Shown: in pieces, positions 44,626 through 54,379 of the stretch
Numbering within the stretch: the stretch's first letter is position 1
How the letters are laid out: each line of letters opens with the position of its first letter
DNA from: Nostoc sp. JL33
GTDB taxonomy: Bacteria; Cyanobacteriota; Cyanobacteriia; Cyanobacteriales; Nostocaceae
DNA length: 64,000 nucleotides
Direction of reading: 5' to 3'
Assembly (NCBI RefSeq): GCF_017114985.1
Contig: NZ_JABXKP010000104.1
Location: 92,379 to 156,378 of the forward strand
Made by a program: the position numbers and the translations under genes
The notes under the pieces: model-generated
What the model was told of the DNA's origin: nothing
The model's database searches: none
Seen by the model: the letters and a program-made list of their open reading frames with translations, nothing else

Positions 44626-45684
44626 ATGAGCAATGTATTTCGGGAATTACTACAAAAAGTAGGTAGCGGAAATCACACAGGGGAGAATTTAACTCGCGCT
44701 CAAGCAGCCACCGCTACCAAAATGATGCTGCTGGCTGAAGCTACACCAGCCCAAATTGGAGCGTTTTTGATTGCTCATCGAATCAAGCGCCCCACGGGGG
44801 AAGAGTTAGCGGGAATGTTAGATGCCTATGATGAGCTGGGGCCAAGACTGCAACCAATCGTCTCTCGGCAACCAGCGATCGCTCTCGGCATCCCCTATGA
44901 TGGCAGAACACGCACAGCACCAATTAGTCCCGTCACAGCTTTACTACTCGCCGCAGTTGGCCAACCAGTAATAATGCACGGTGGCGATCGCCTCCCAACA
45001 AAGTACGGTTTACCCCTAATAGATATTTGGCAGGGTTTAGGGGTCGATTGGACTAGCTTACCACTAGCAAAAACCCAGCAAGTGTTTGAGCAAACGGGAA
45101 TCGGCTTTATTTATCTACCTCAGCATTTTCCCTTAACTAAAAGTATTTGGGAGTACCGCGACCAACTCGGCAAACGTCCGCCATTGGCGACAATGGAGCT
45201 AATTTGGTGTCCTTATGCTGGGGATGCTCACGTAATTGCTGGGTTTGTTCATCCGCCGACAGAAGGGATGTTTCAGATTGCTTTGGGGCTGCGAGGAGTA
45301 AAAAAATTTACATTCGTCAAAGGATTGGAAGGTAGTTGTGATTTACCGCGCGATCGCACTGCGATCATCAGCTTATCTTCATCCGTAGCATCCCAAGAGG
45401 TAGAACGATTGCACCTCGTACCGCGTGATTACGGCTTTACTACCAAGAACGTACCCCTTGGGACTACTGAAGAACTGGTGGCGGAGATTCAGCAGGTTTT
45501 GGCAGGTAAACCAGGTGAACTAATGCAAACAGCCTTGTGGAATGGCGGATTTTATCTATGGCGGAGTGGTATTTGTCCAGATATGTCAGAGGGTTTAGCT
45601 AAGGCAGAAGAATTATTAACCACTGGTGTAGTTGCAGCTAAACTCCAAGAACTCAGCCAAGTAGTAAATTTACACTCAACATAA
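44626..45684 (+). CDS. anthranilate phosphoribosyltransferase-like (TrpD-family) protein
   Basis: The 352-residue protein has TrpD-like architecture: an N-terminal helical domain (L-T-R-A-Q-A, A-Q-I-G-A-F-L-I-A-H-R-I-K) and a phosphoribosyltransferase core. Typical TrpD motifs are altered: the glycine-rich PRPP motif appears as G-I-P-Y-D-G-R-T-R-T and the H-G motif as M-H-G-G-D-R. It is therefore unlikely to be the tryptophan enzyme. It follows ntcB by 71 bp on the same strand, and such paralogues often accompany nitrate genes in cyanobacteria. Confidence 0.8.
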   Translation: MSNVFRELLQKVGSGNHTGENLTRAQAATATKMMLLAEATPAQIGAFLIAHRIKRPTGEELAGMLDAYDELGPRLQPIVSRQPAIALGIPYDGRTRTAPISPVTALLLAAVGQPVIMHGGDRLPTKYGLPLIDIWQGLGVDWTSLPLAKTQQVFEQTGIGFIYLPQHFPLTKSIWEYRDQLGKRPPLATMELIWCPYAGDAHVIAGFVHPPTEGMFQIALGLRGVKKFTFVKGLEGSCDLPRDRTAIISLSSSVASQEVERLHLVPRDYGFTTKNVPLGTTEELVAEIQQVLAGKPGELMQTALWNGGFYLWRSGICPDMSEGLAKAEELLTTGVVAAKLQELSQVVNLHST

Positions 45685-45709
45685 TTCCTAATTAATTACG
45701 AATTACGAA

Positions 45710-47146
45710 TTATTTCGTCAGCGACTTCTCCAAAATAGATTTTTGTTGTAACCAATCTTGACCTACTTGGATACTGATATCCGAGCCAAGATTGCCAGTA
45801 CTTTCCACGCGCACTTCTCCAAATCCCAAAGTGTTGCGAATTGATTCGGCACTTTCATCATCTCCTTGTTGGGCGACAATGTGAGTCACATCTAGAGGTT
45901 CACCCCATGCCTTAGCCACATAGATGTTGCGATATCCAGATTTTTCCAAGGCTGTAATTAATGGTCGGAGGTTAGAGCGATCGCCACCTGTACTATCTTG
46001 AATTGCTACACGCAAAGAGCCTGGGTCAGTCGCAGTCGCCAGATGTTCCTGTTCTGATTCCAAACCAAAGTGTTGAGCCATCAGTTTAGCAATACCATTT
46101 TTGTTGGGCAACCAATAGCTAGCATCAAACTCGCCTTTCTCGCTAAAGCGACCTGGTAGCATTAACATTTGCATATTAGAGCGATTTGTCCGCACCCCAA
46201 AACCCATTAGCGCTACTAACTCCTCAACCGTCAAGTTGGTATCGATATGGTCTTTGACTATATCCAGAACTTTAGGTAATTGAGCAACAGTAGCTGGGTT
46301 AAGTGTTTGATCCATCAAAGCACGGATGACCATTTGCTGACGCTGAATCCGACCAATATCACCGAGTTCGTCATGGCGAAAACGCAGCAATTGCAGTGTC
46401 TGATCGCCGTTGAGATGCTGCTTACCCGCCTTCAAATTGATATACAAATGCTGAGAATCATCTTGGTACTTCATATCTTTGGGGACATAGATCGTTACGC
46501 CACCCAAAATATCGATCAGCTTGGCAACTCCCAGAACGTTAATTCGGACATAGCGATCAATTCCCGCCCCACCTAAGAGATTACTGACAGTTGTGGCAGT
46601 CAAAGCTGGCCCACCCTCAAGATTGGCAGCATTAATTTTTTTTACCCCATGCCCCTCTATTTCTGTGCGGGTATCTCTGGGAATGGAGAGCATAATTATT
46701 TTTTTCGTCTCTGGATCAAATTTGAGCAAGAGCATGACATCGGAAAGACCATCAAAGGAGTTTACCTGGGGCTGGTATCTAAGGTTTTTGGTTTCTGGGG
46801 GAGGGTTTTGGATATCCGGGGGAAGTACGCTCATCCCCATAATTAACAGATTCACCGGGCGAGTTAATTCTGAAAATCGCAGCACACCTCCAGAAATGCG
46901 ATCGCCATCAAACACCGCCTCATCCTTTGGACTTAGCTGGGCTTGTTGCAAAGGCGTACTGGTCAAAGACACCGCCAAAAGCGCCCCTGCTGTTGCTGAC
47001 ACCATTGCAATACCACTCATACCTACCCAAAACCACAGCCAACGTCCTGATTTCGAGTTCTGGGAAATTTTCTTACTGGACTTAGAGGCTTTTCCCGACT
47101 GGTTTTCTTCCGCCGAACTTCTTTGAATGGTCACAGACTTCCTCAC
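45710..47146 (-). CDS. LytR-CpsA-Psr (LCP) family protein with LytR_C domain
   Basis: The 478-residue protein has a cytoplasmic basic N-terminus, one transmembrane segment (about 37-60) and an extracytoplasmic LCP domain (about 100-320) with S-D-V-M-L-L-L, I-P-R-D-T-R-T and R-F-R-H-D-E-L-G-D-I-G-R-I-Q-R-Q-Q. A LytR_C domain follows at about 375-465. LCP enzymes move lipid-linked glycans onto peptidoglycan. The gene is convergent with the TrpD-like gene. Confidence 0.88.
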   Translation of the reverse strand: MRKSVTIQRSSAEENQSGKASKSSKKISQNSKSGRWLWFWVGMSGIAMVSATAGALLAVSLTSTPLQQAQLSPKDEAVFDGDRISGGVLRFSELTRPVNLLIMGMSVLPPDIQNPPPETKNLRYQPQVNSFDGLSDVMLLLKFDPETKKIIMLSIPRDTRTEIEGHGVKKINAANLEGGPALTATTVSNLLGGAGIDRYVRINVLGVAKLIDILGGVTIYVPKDMKYQDDSQHLYINLKAGKQHLNGDQTLQLLRFRHDELGDIGRIQRQQMVIRALMDQTLNPATVAQLPKVLDIVKDHIDTNLTVEELVALMGFGVRTNRSNMQMLMLPGRFSEKGEFDASYWLPNKNGIAKLMAQHFGLESEQEHLATATDPGSLRVAIQDSTGGDRSNLRPLITALEKSGYRNIYVAKAWGEPLDVTHIVAQQGDDESAESIRNTLGFGEVRVESTGNLGSDISIQVGQDWLQQKSILEKSLTK

Positions 47147-47420
47147 ACTTATTCACTAATCAAATTCGGTAAATTTGCAGACTAAAAACATGCAGACAAA
47201 TCAACCCATAATAGCTAACTCTTAATTATCAGCGCTAACTTTTTTAATCTAGTGTCAACCACAACACTTATAGCAGCATTTATTCTTCTTTTGGGGCAAC
47301 CTAGAGATGTTTTATTGAAGTATGGCAATAATAAACTGGATTTGACTAGATATTATGGATAAATCAACCGTAATTTTCCGGGAATAAGTAAAAATACTAG
47401 CAAATTATCACCCAAAAAAA

Positions 47421-47858
47421 TTAAGATAAATACTTGCCAAGCACTCGTTCTGCTAAAGTACTAAACCCTGGTAAACGCCTAGATTTGCCCTTGATCAGCC
47501 GCAAAATCAACCAGACACTCACTAAAAAGTAACCCGATGTCAGAAAGCTATTGAGAATAAACAGACGTAGCGTCAAAAAATCTGAAGTTGCTGCTCCGCT
47601 AGCTAATAACAGATATCCCAACAGCCAAATAAGCGCCAAAGTAATAGATAGACGACTAATAGCTAGTTGTTCCCGACTACCCTGGCCGCGATAGAGAGTC
47701 CACAAGGACGGAAAAAAGCCGATGATCGGAATCAAATATAAAAGCAGCTGTGTTTTGGGGATTGGGCTTGGGGGATTGGGGATTGGGGATTGGGGATTAT
47801 TATCCCTCTGCTCCCCTGCTAAGAGCTCCCTATTCTCTTTCGGTTCAAAATTTTCCAT
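47421..47858 (-). CDS. small membrane protein of unknown function with in-frame heptamer repeat
   Basis: About 145 residues from ATG 47858 (M-E-N-F-E-P-K-E-N); upstream frame extension is rejected. Residues about 17-34 (P-Q-S-P-I-P-N-P-P-S-P-I-P) are encoded by GGGGATT heptamers (47757-47799), an in-frame repeat insertion. Three hydrophobic segments follow (L-L-L-Y-L-I-P-I-I-G-F-F; L-A-L-I-W-L-L-G-Y-L-L-L; S-G-Y-F-L-V-S-V-W-L-I-L). No family recognised. Divergent from the AI-2E-type transporter, about 110 bp away. Confidence 0.7.
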   Translation of the reverse strand: MENFEPKENRELLAGEQRDNNPQSPIPNPPSPIPKTQLLLYLIPIIGFFPSLWTLYRGQGSREQLAISRLSITLALIWLLGYLLLASGAATSDFLTLRLFILNSFLTSGYFLVSVWLILRLIKGKSRRLPGFSTLAERVLGKYLS

Positions 47859-47967
47859 TGGGATTAGTCTAACTCCTAAACTAGAAGGATGAATGAGACT
47901 CATATAGTTAGAGATAATAAGCTGTAAAGAAAGATTTAATTTAGTTCTATCCCGCAATCAGCTCAAA

Positions 47968-49140
47968 ATGCAGATGCAGACACGCAAGCTACTCGACTGG
48001 TGGCAAACATTCACACCAATAGCGCGAATCGGGGCGATCGCGTTATTTGTCCCGCTGCTAGTTCTCAATGGTTGGGCACTTTCGGTATTTTTTAATTATT
48101 TCCATTCTCTCATAGTCATTTTGGTCGGAGCCTCAGTACTAGCATTTCTGCTCAACTACCCCGTGAGCTGGATGGAGCATCATGGTGCTAGGCGAGAGCA
48201 AGTCGCTATCCTAGTATTTCTCTTGGCTTTATCGATTTTATTGGCGTTGGGTGTTACACTTTTTCCCCTGGCACTTACCCAAGCTGAACAGCTGGTAGCT
48301 CGTTTGCCAGAGTTGATCGACTCTGGACGCTCTCAGTTAATGATATTAAACGAAAAAGCTGAGACTTTTGGCTTACCGATAAACCTCGATGCTCTGGTAG
48401 TGCAAATCAACGATCGCGTCAAGGGACAATTGCAAGCGATCGCTGGACAAGTTTTAAATCTGGCTGTGATTACAGTCACTAGTCTGCTAGATATTCTCTT
48501 GACGATGGTTTTGACTTTCTACCTTTTACAGCATGGAGGTGAACTCTGGCAAAGTTTAGTTGAATGGCTACCTGCTAAATTTCGCGATCCTTTCTCCAAA
48601 ACAGTCCGCCTGAGCTTCCAAAATTTCTTCATCACCCAACTGATTTTATCTACCTGTATGGCCTCAGCCCTGATTCCTACCTTTTTGTGGCTGAAAGTGC
48701 CATTTGGGCTGCTATTCGGACTAACTATTGGCCTGATGGCTCTCGTCCCCTTTGGCGGTTCTGTAGGTATCGCCCTGACTACACTATTGGTAGCATTGCA
48801 AGATTTCTCAATGGGTGTGAGAGTCTTGATAGCAGCAGTAATTGTACAGCAAATTCTCGAAAACTTAATTGCCCCCCGAATTTTAGGCAGCTTTACGGGT
48901 TTAAATCCAGTTTGGATTTTAATTTCGGTCTTGACAGGGGCAAGAATTGGCGGACTGTTGGGTGTAATTGTCGCAGTACCCACAGCTGTTGTGATTAAGA
49001 CCGCTTTAAGCGGCCTGCGTCCTGGTAGCGAGACAAACGACAGCGCCACTGGGGAGATAACTGCACCCGTTGCAGCAAACGAGTCCTCGAAAGCTGAGGC
49101 TAATAACACTCTGAGTATTTCTGAAGCGACATTACCCTAG
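47968..49140 (+). CDS. AI-2E/PerM family transporter
   Basis: The 390-residue protein has about eight transmembrane segments and the family pattern: an N-terminal pair of helices, a middle extracytoplasmic loop (about 105-165) and C-terminal helices with P-F-G-G-S-V-G-I near 254 and I-L-E-N-L-I-A-P-R-I-L-G near 293. Members export small signals, ions or are of unknown substrate; cyanobacterial ones are not assigned. The C-terminal tail is polar and Ala/Glu-rich. Confidence 0.87.
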   Translation: MQMQTRKLLDWWQTFTPIARIGAIALFVPLLVLNGWALSVFFNYFHSLIVILVGASVLAFLLNYPVSWMEHHGARREQVAILVFLLALSILLALGVTLFPLALTQAEQLVARLPELIDSGRSQLMILNEKAETFGLPINLDALVVQINDRVKGQLQAIAGQVLNLAVITVTSLLDILLTMVLTFYLLQHGGELWQSLVEWLPAKFRDPFSKTVRLSFQNFFITQLILSTCMASALIPTFLWLKVPFGLLFGLTIGLMALVPFGGSVGIALTTLLVALQDFSMGVRVLIAAVIVQQILENLIAPRILGSFTGLNPVWILISVLTGARIGGLLGVIVAVPTAVVIKTALSGLRPGSETNDSATGEITAPVAANESSKAEANNTLSISEATLP

Positions 49141-49180
49141 AATATAATTCAAAATTCAAAATGAAGAAATTTGGAATTTT

Positions 49181-50512
49181 TTACTGCGGGTCGATGATTG
49201 AACCCATAAACAAAACGCTTCCCGTCTGATTATCTCTAATGGCACAGAAGAAGGGACGATTAACAATCATTCGGAATGGTTCTGGTTCTTCTCTCAAAGA
49301 TGTTACTACTATTCCTACTGAAGTAGCCGCAGCCGCTTCTGTGCCTTCTTCGTTCACTTCCACAAAAGTTTTATGCTTAACTTCGCTAATCGCAAGATTT
49401 TTACCCATGCCAGAAAAATTGGCTTTGTTGCTGAAAGCCTCCCCCATGCCTAAACTTTTTAAGGCATCATTGAGGGTAATATCATACTCTGTTTTGAAGC
49501 GGGGTAAGCGAATAAACCCTTTTTGTTTCTTGAACTGAGTCATCCATTTTCCCCAGTTTTCAACATTCAAGTTTTGATAGAAGGCATTGAGGTTAGAGTT
49601 CTGTTTGGGCAGGAATATATAAAAACTGAATTTACCATCTTTGCCGTAAGGTAAACTAACTGCCTGAAACTGTTTGCTTTCATAGTATCTATAGTCACCG
49701 GACTGTGACATCATCGGGTGTTGTTTTTGCCTGCCAGATGTGGTGTAAAAGGGGTATTGAGCGGTTTGACTTTTGTCAAATTCGTTACTCCATTTTCCTT
49801 TAAAATATATGGCATTAATCAGATATAACACCGCATTTGGTTGGATGGTTTCAACTATCTTATTGATTTTGCCGCTAGTATTTTCTTTGACCCAGTTATT
49901 AATAATATTAGGTGCGGCGGCATCTTTAAAGTTTAAATTGCTAACCTTGGCTTTATAGAAATCCTGTGTTCTCTGGAGGAAGTCTGGGGCAAAGCTAAAA
50001 TCTTGATTTGCCCAAAGTGAGTTAGCGATATTCAGTTGCACTTTTGCATCTGGATTGTCTAAAAGCTGCTTTAATGCCGCCGCGTAAGAAGAGTTGATTT
50101 CTGGTAGATTCATCCCCTGTAATTCCAGGGTTTTCGCCATTGCTTGTTGAGTCGAACCGCTAGCGCCGTTGTAGGTCATAGCAAGAGCGATCGCAACACT
50201 CGAAGGTGAGATAAAAAGATTCTTCTCACCCCGATCATTTTTCAGAACTTCTGAAAACAGTTTGAAGCCAAACTTATTGCTAGACTCAACAATTTTTATA
50301 TCAGTGTTGAGTGTTTTTTTTTGCAATGGAGTTTCTGGCTGAGGTAAACTAGATTGAGCAAGGGCACTTTTATTACTATCGATTTGAGAACACCCTAATA
50401 CACTGAATAGAACAACACTTGCAGCTGCCAGAGCATAACGTCTGCCCAGACTAACACCGTAACGTCTTTGCAGGAAATTTTCTTTCGCATCACTAAATTT
50501 CTGCCGATTCAT
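49181..50512 (-). CDS. lipoprotein serpin (serine protease inhibitor)
   Basis: In this 443-residue protein a hydrophobic N-terminal segment ends in the lipobox V-L-G-C (Cys41), and a complete serpin domain (about 75-443) follows: N-L-F-I-S-P-S-S-V near 96, the hinge N-E-E-G-T-E-A-A-A-A-T and the terminal F-M-G-S-I-I-D-P. Counting 17 residues from the hinge glutamate, the P1-P1' bond falls at Thr-Ser in G-I-V-V-T-S-L, which suggests an elastase- or subtilisin-like target rather than a trypsin-like one. It sits next to an exported S8 protease on the same strand. Confidence 0.9.
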   Translation of the reverse strand: MNRQKFSDAKENFLQRRYGVSLGRRYALAAASVVLFSVLGCSQIDSNKSALAQSSLPQPETPLQKKTLNTDIKIVESSNKFGFKLFSEVLKNDRGEKNLFISPSSVAIALAMTYNGASGSTQQAMAKTLELQGMNLPEINSSYAAALKQLLDNPDAKVQLNIANSLWANQDFSFAPDFLQRTQDFYKAKVSNLNFKDAAAPNIINNWVKENTSGKINKIVETIQPNAVLYLINAIYFKGKWSNEFDKSQTAQYPFYTTSGRQKQHPMMSQSGDYRYYESKQFQAVSLPYGKDGKFSFYIFLPKQNSNLNAFYQNLNVENWGKWMTQFKKQKGFIRLPRFKTEYDITLNDALKSLGMGEAFSNKANFSGMGKNLAISEVKHKTFVEVNEEGTEAAAATSVGIVVTSLREEPEPFRMIVNRPFFCAIRDNQTGSVLFMGSIIDPQ

Positions 50513-50614
50513 TCTGATACCTCACTTGCCAAAGATTCCCGATCTGTGCTTAGGCTTGACGCAGATACTGTGTCAATGATTAACTATTGCATTTGCTCCA
50601 ATAGAAAAATGGGA

Positions 50615-50635
50615 CTGTTACAGAAACTGTAACAG
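50615..50635. promoter_or_regulatory. 9-bp perfect inverted repeat upstream of the serpin gene
   Basis: CTGTTACAG-AAA-CTGTAACAG forms a compact dyad about 100 bp before the serpin ATG. It looks like an operator, but no regulator is known. The rest of the gap 50513-50947 is AT-rich and shows no gene. Confidence 0.45.
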
Positions 50636-50947
50636 CAAGTTAGTAGCTCAGAGGAATTAAACACAACTTGTTGTAGTTGCAAATTCTTAATTGACGTGGC
50701 GATGCAGACGAGTTATGAAAAATTTTGATTTTTAGGAATTTTCCTATTTATCAATAAACGTATTGTAAGCTACGTAATCACAAAATAACCAGCACTCTTG
50801 GTTTTTAAAGATAAAATCACGCTTTTCAGTTCACGAAATACCAAACTTTTGTAGGGACACACGGCTGTCCTACTCTATGTGGGAGTGTTGTTGAAATAAA
50901 TGAAAAATGCTGTAATTTTACACAGATAACAGTTGTGCTACCGTATT

Positions 50948-52543
50948 TCAATTGATAGGTACACTCCACCAAGCTAAACTGTAAGGTTGAGTTGCTTCAT
51001 TGAACTTTTGACGAAACTGGACGCGGATTTTGTAATTGCCAGTAGCAGCAACGGGGCAGAAAATATGTTCTACACTATCGATTTGGCTGATTGAGGAGCA
51101 AACGACACCAGCATCGGAATTTTGAGTATTAGCTTTTACCAGGTAGAGGTCAAGATTATTCAAACCGCGATCGCGAAAACTTTCGCTTACGTCATATTGC
51201 TGGTTTTTATTTCTATCGTTGAGTTCCACCAATCGATCCCAACTCAAAGTAACAGCAACAAAACTCCCCTGCTTTAATGGTTTTGCTAAGATATAGTCAA
51301 CAGATGCTCCAACATCGACTGTGCGATAATCCCAACCAATAGCCGGCACCGCAGCTGATGGCTGCCATTGACCAGCACTAAATTGCTGATAAGCGCGGAA
51401 TGCGTTCAAATGACCCGCTCCCATTTGGGCATCCAAGGGAATCTTTGGATCTTTATAAGCATCAGAATCTAGCCAGTTTTGATTTTGTTTATCAATTAGC
51501 GTCCGGCTCATTCCCAACCGCAAGCCATCGCCGCTATCTTGGATTTTGTCTGCTGAATTCAGCAATACAGCTTTCATTACTTGATGATGCCGAGAATCGA
51601 TGCTCCAGTGGGGTTGCTTTGTCCGCACCTGTCTGTCACCAAATTCCTGCAACAGAGCAACAGTAGCCGTAACTTGAGGCGCTGCAAAACTCGTACCCGT
51701 GACCTTGTTAAATTTGCCATCTGGATTGAGCAAGGGAATATTATTTCCAGGAGCAACTAAACTGATAGCGCGACGCCCAGCAAGATCAAATTCCCTTCCC
51801 ACTAGCCTTCCACTCACTCCTTGGTTAGCACCCGCCAGATTAGCCACATCTACTTTGTTAAAAATTCCCCCTCTGCGGGATGAAAAAGCCACGTTCACTC
51901 CGTTAAAATTATCTGTAGGAATGGGAATACCTCCCTTCCCCTGGTTGCCTGCGATCGCATACAAAACATCATGAACCCGACTAGACCAGTCAACACATAA
52001 AGTTAGCAAAGCATTACCGTCTAAAGTAGCATTTGGTCTAGGATCGCGGCTCAGAGGTTCACCAAAGCTAAAGTTAATCGCACGGACATCGCCACCATTT
52101 TGTAATGCTATGTGCTGGGCTGATAAGCACTCTTCCGCCTGACCCATGTTTTTAGTGGAACCCACCGCAGACGAATACAATCGCGCTCCCGGAGCAACTC
52201 CCGGCAAAGCTTTGTCTTGACTCACCATCATACCAGCGACATTGTAGGCGTGGGGGTCAACACCGCTATTTGATTTAGCTGGGCCATTACGTAAGAATAC
52301 TGCCGCTAAAGATATGGCGTGATTTTTAGACACCGCCTTATCCCACCCAAACATTCCCGGTCGGCCAATTTCCACTTGACCAATAGCAATCTTACGACCG
52401 ATTAAATTATAAGGAGGTTGGTGTAGCTTTAGAGCATCAATGCCGTTAGTTCCCAGAGCAGATTCTAAAGCTGAAGCAATTACCGGCGCACTTAGACAAG
52501 AAGCACTTAATCCCCAAATTATCCAGGTTAGTTTTTTAGTCAT
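50948..52543 (-). CDS. exported subtilisin-like (S8) protease
   Basis: In this 531-residue protein a signal peptide (about 1-25, ending S-A-P-V-I-A-S-A) precedes an S8 domain with His in P-H-A-Y-N-V-A-G (about 97), oxyanion Asn in A-I-A-G-N-Q-G (about 197) and Ser in G-T-S-F-A-A-P (about 288). At the place of the first catalytic Asp the sequence reads I-G-Q-V-E-I-G, so Glu may replace it. A beta-rich C-terminal domain follows (about 400-531). The serpin gene next door may encode its inhibitor. Confidence 0.85.
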   Translation of the reverse strand: MTKKLTWIIWGLSASCLSAPVIASALESALGTNGIDALKLHQPPYNLIGRKIAIGQVEIGRPGMFGWDKAVSKNHAISLAAVFLRNGPAKSNSGVDPHAYNVAGMMVSQDKALPGVAPGARLYSSAVGSTKNMGQAEECLSAQHIALQNGGDVRAINFSFGEPLSRDPRPNATLDGNALLTLCVDWSSRVHDVLYAIAGNQGKGGIPIPTDNFNGVNVAFSSRRGGIFNKVDVANLAGANQGVSGRLVGREFDLAGRRAISLVAPGNNIPLLNPDGKFNKVTGTSFAAPQVTATVALLQEFGDRQVRTKQPHWSIDSRHHQVMKAVLLNSADKIQDSGDGLRLGMSRTLIDKQNQNWLDSDAYKDPKIPLDAQMGAGHLNAFRAYQQFSAGQWQPSAAVPAIGWDYRTVDVGASVDYILAKPLKQGSFVAVTLSWDRLVELNDRNKNQQYDVSESFRDRGLNNLDLYLVKANTQNSDAGVVCSSISQIDSVEHIFCPVAATGNYKIRVQFRQKFNEATQPYSLAWWSVPIN

Positions 52544-52733
52544 TTATCAGTTGTTAGAAGTTAGAAGTTAAGAGCGCAGCCGGAGGCTTCCGAAGTTCCG
52601 GTTAGGAGATAGGAGTTGAGTTAGGAATTATTATTCTCCCCCACTCCCCAAAAAAGCCGGGATCAAAATTATGAGTCTTGCTCAATGTTTTGTTACAATG
52701 CGTACAGACGAGGACGCTTAAAACCCACTAGCC

Positions 52734-53441
52734 ATGACCCAAAACCGATCTCAAAAGCCCATTGTAATTGCTCCATCTATCCTATCAGCCGATTTTAGTC
52801 GTCTGGGTGACGAAATTCGCGCCATAGACGCGGCTGGAGCAGATTGGATTCATGTTGATGTAATGGACGGTCGTTTTGTACCCAATATTACGATAGGTCC
52901 TCTGATTGTGGAGGCGATTCGTCCGATTACGACCAAGCCACTAGATGTCCACTTGATGATTGTGGAGCCAGAAAAGTATGTAGAGGCATTTGCTAAGGCG
53001 GGTGCCGATCATATCACTGTACACTGCGAGCATAATGCTTCTCCGCACCTGCACCGCACCTTGGGGCAAATTAAAGAGCTTGGTAAGAAAGCTGGAGTTG
53101 TACTTAATCCTGGTAGCCCTCTAGAGCTAATTGAATACGTTCTAGATTTGTGCGATTTAGTACTAATTATGAGCGTCAACCCTGGTTTTGGTGGTCAAAG
53201 CTTTATCCCTGGTGTATTACCCAAAATCCGCAAGCTGCGTCAAATGTGTGATGAACGTGGTCTTGACCCTTGGATTGAAGTGGATGGAGGATTGAAGGCA
53301 AATAACACCTGGCAAGTTTTGGAAGCGGGAGCTAATGCAGTTGTCGCCGGTTCAGCTGTATTTAACGCTAAGGATTATGCTGAGGCGATCGCAGCAGTTC
53401 GCAACAGCAAGCGTCCTACCCCAGAATTAGCTAAAGTTTAA
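52734..53441 (+). CDS. rpe: ribulose-phosphate 3-epimerase
   Basis: The 235-residue TIM barrel has the Rpe signatures: I-A-P-S-I-L-S-A-D-F, I-H-V-D-V-M-D-G-R-F-V-P-N, H-L-M-I-V-E-P, V-N-P-G-F-G-G-Q-S-F and E-V-D-G-G. It interconverts ribulose-5-phosphate and xylulose-5-phosphate in the Calvin and pentose-phosphate cycles. A TACAAT -10-like hexamer is at 52694-52699, and a strong terminator follows the gene, so it is probably monocistronic. Confidence 0.95.
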   Translation: MTQNRSQKPIVIAPSILSADFSRLGDEIRAIDAAGADWIHVDVMDGRFVPNITIGPLIVEAIRPITTKPLDVHLMIVEPEKYVEAFAKAGADHITVHCEHNASPHLHRTLGQIKELGKKAGVVLNPGSPLELIEYVLDLCDLVLIMSVNPGFGGQSFIPGVLPKIRKLRQMCDERGLDPWIEVDGGLKANNTWQVLEAGANAVVAGSAVFNAKDYAEAIAAVRNSKRPTPELAKV

Positions 53442-53477
53442 TTCATTTTTAGATTAACTGTACTTCAGAAAAAGTAG

Positions 53478-53506
53478 GGTGGGCGATTTGCCCACCTTAT
53501 TTTTAT
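53478..53506 (+). terminator. rho-independent terminator of rpe
   Basis: GGTGGGC-GATTT-GCCCACC followed by TTATTTTTATTT, 37 bp after the rpe stop codon. A second hairpin (CTGGAAG with CTTCCAG, about 53522-53551) follows. Confidence 0.75.
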
Positions 53507-54149
53507 TTACACATAAAAAAACTGGAAGCTATTCAAATTTTGAACTTCCAGCAGTTGCTATATAAATTGAAAGTTTAGAAAGCAGAGATAATCCAGGTTG
53601 GGAGGACTAGGATTACAATAGTCGAAAGAGAAGCGTATCAGCTACTAGTTCTACCAGCCACGACAGCGATTTCACCGAAACTTTTCTATTTCCGTTCCTG
53701 TTATTGGTGTTAAGCGTTTGCTTTATTTAACTAAAGCAACACCAACCACAGTCTAGAAAGTTTTATAAGCATTACTCGCACCGTCTGCAGTCGGGGAAAG
53801 CGGTGTAAAATTTGGATTGGGAGAAGCTACCTCCCCAAATTCTCTTTGCTCAGACTTCCTCGAAAATAGAACCACCAGTAGCAACGGTTAGACCATCGGT
53901 CTTGGTGTAGGAGTTATTTACTCCCTGAAATGCTGACTACTTTTGTAATCAGTTTGATTTATTTCATAGTCAGAACTAATCATTGATTTTATTTTTTAAA
54001 ATTAACTTGCTTGCCAATCACCTCTATTTTGGTTGAAGTTGTAGTTGTTATTAGTTTACCAATCTTATTAGTATATATTTGCCATTTTGGCAGATTTTGA
54101 AAAAAAATATCAAATTAATCACTGCTATAGAAAACCTGCCATGCTCGAA
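53507..54149. other. gene-poor region downstream of rpe
   Basis: About 640 bp with no credible gene. On the minus strand at about 53852-53935 a stop-free stretch ends G-L-T-V-A-T-G-G-S-I-F-E-E-V, but has no start codon; it could be a gene end left behind or chance. No repeat was recognised. Confidence 0.35.
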
Positions 54150-54314
54150 ATAGGACTTACGCACAAGTCTACGAAATAACTAACCACTCCAGACGCAGAG
54201 GACACACAAGAGTTGTCGGAGCGGCGGCTGACGCCGTTCTGAACTTCTCCCAACGGGAGACGCGCAAGGGACGGTGGAAATCAGTGTTTGAGAGATATTT
54301 TGCGTAAGTCCTAT
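54150..54314. mobile_element. 165-bp MITE with 14-bp perfect inverted ends
   Basis: ATAGGACTTACGCA (54150-54163) and TGCGTAAGTCCTAT (54301-54314) are exact inverted repeats. The interior has no transposase and contains CGGAGCGGCGGCTGACGCCG and ACGGGAGACGCGCAAGGGACG, similar to other cyanobacterial repeats. The AGGACTTACGCA terminus is a frequent insertion-element end in Nostoc-type genomes. It lies 65 bp after the HetP-family gene. Confidence 0.7.
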
Positions 54315-54379
54315 TAGGATAGCAGGCTCTCAGGCACTCAATCAACTCTAATGCAGAATCTATTGATTCCAAATAGGTT

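Noticed and set aside
53852..53935. Minus-strand open stretch ending G-G-S-I-F-E-E-V
   Set aside because: There is no start codon and a stop lies just upstream; too short to call, noted only as a possible remnant.
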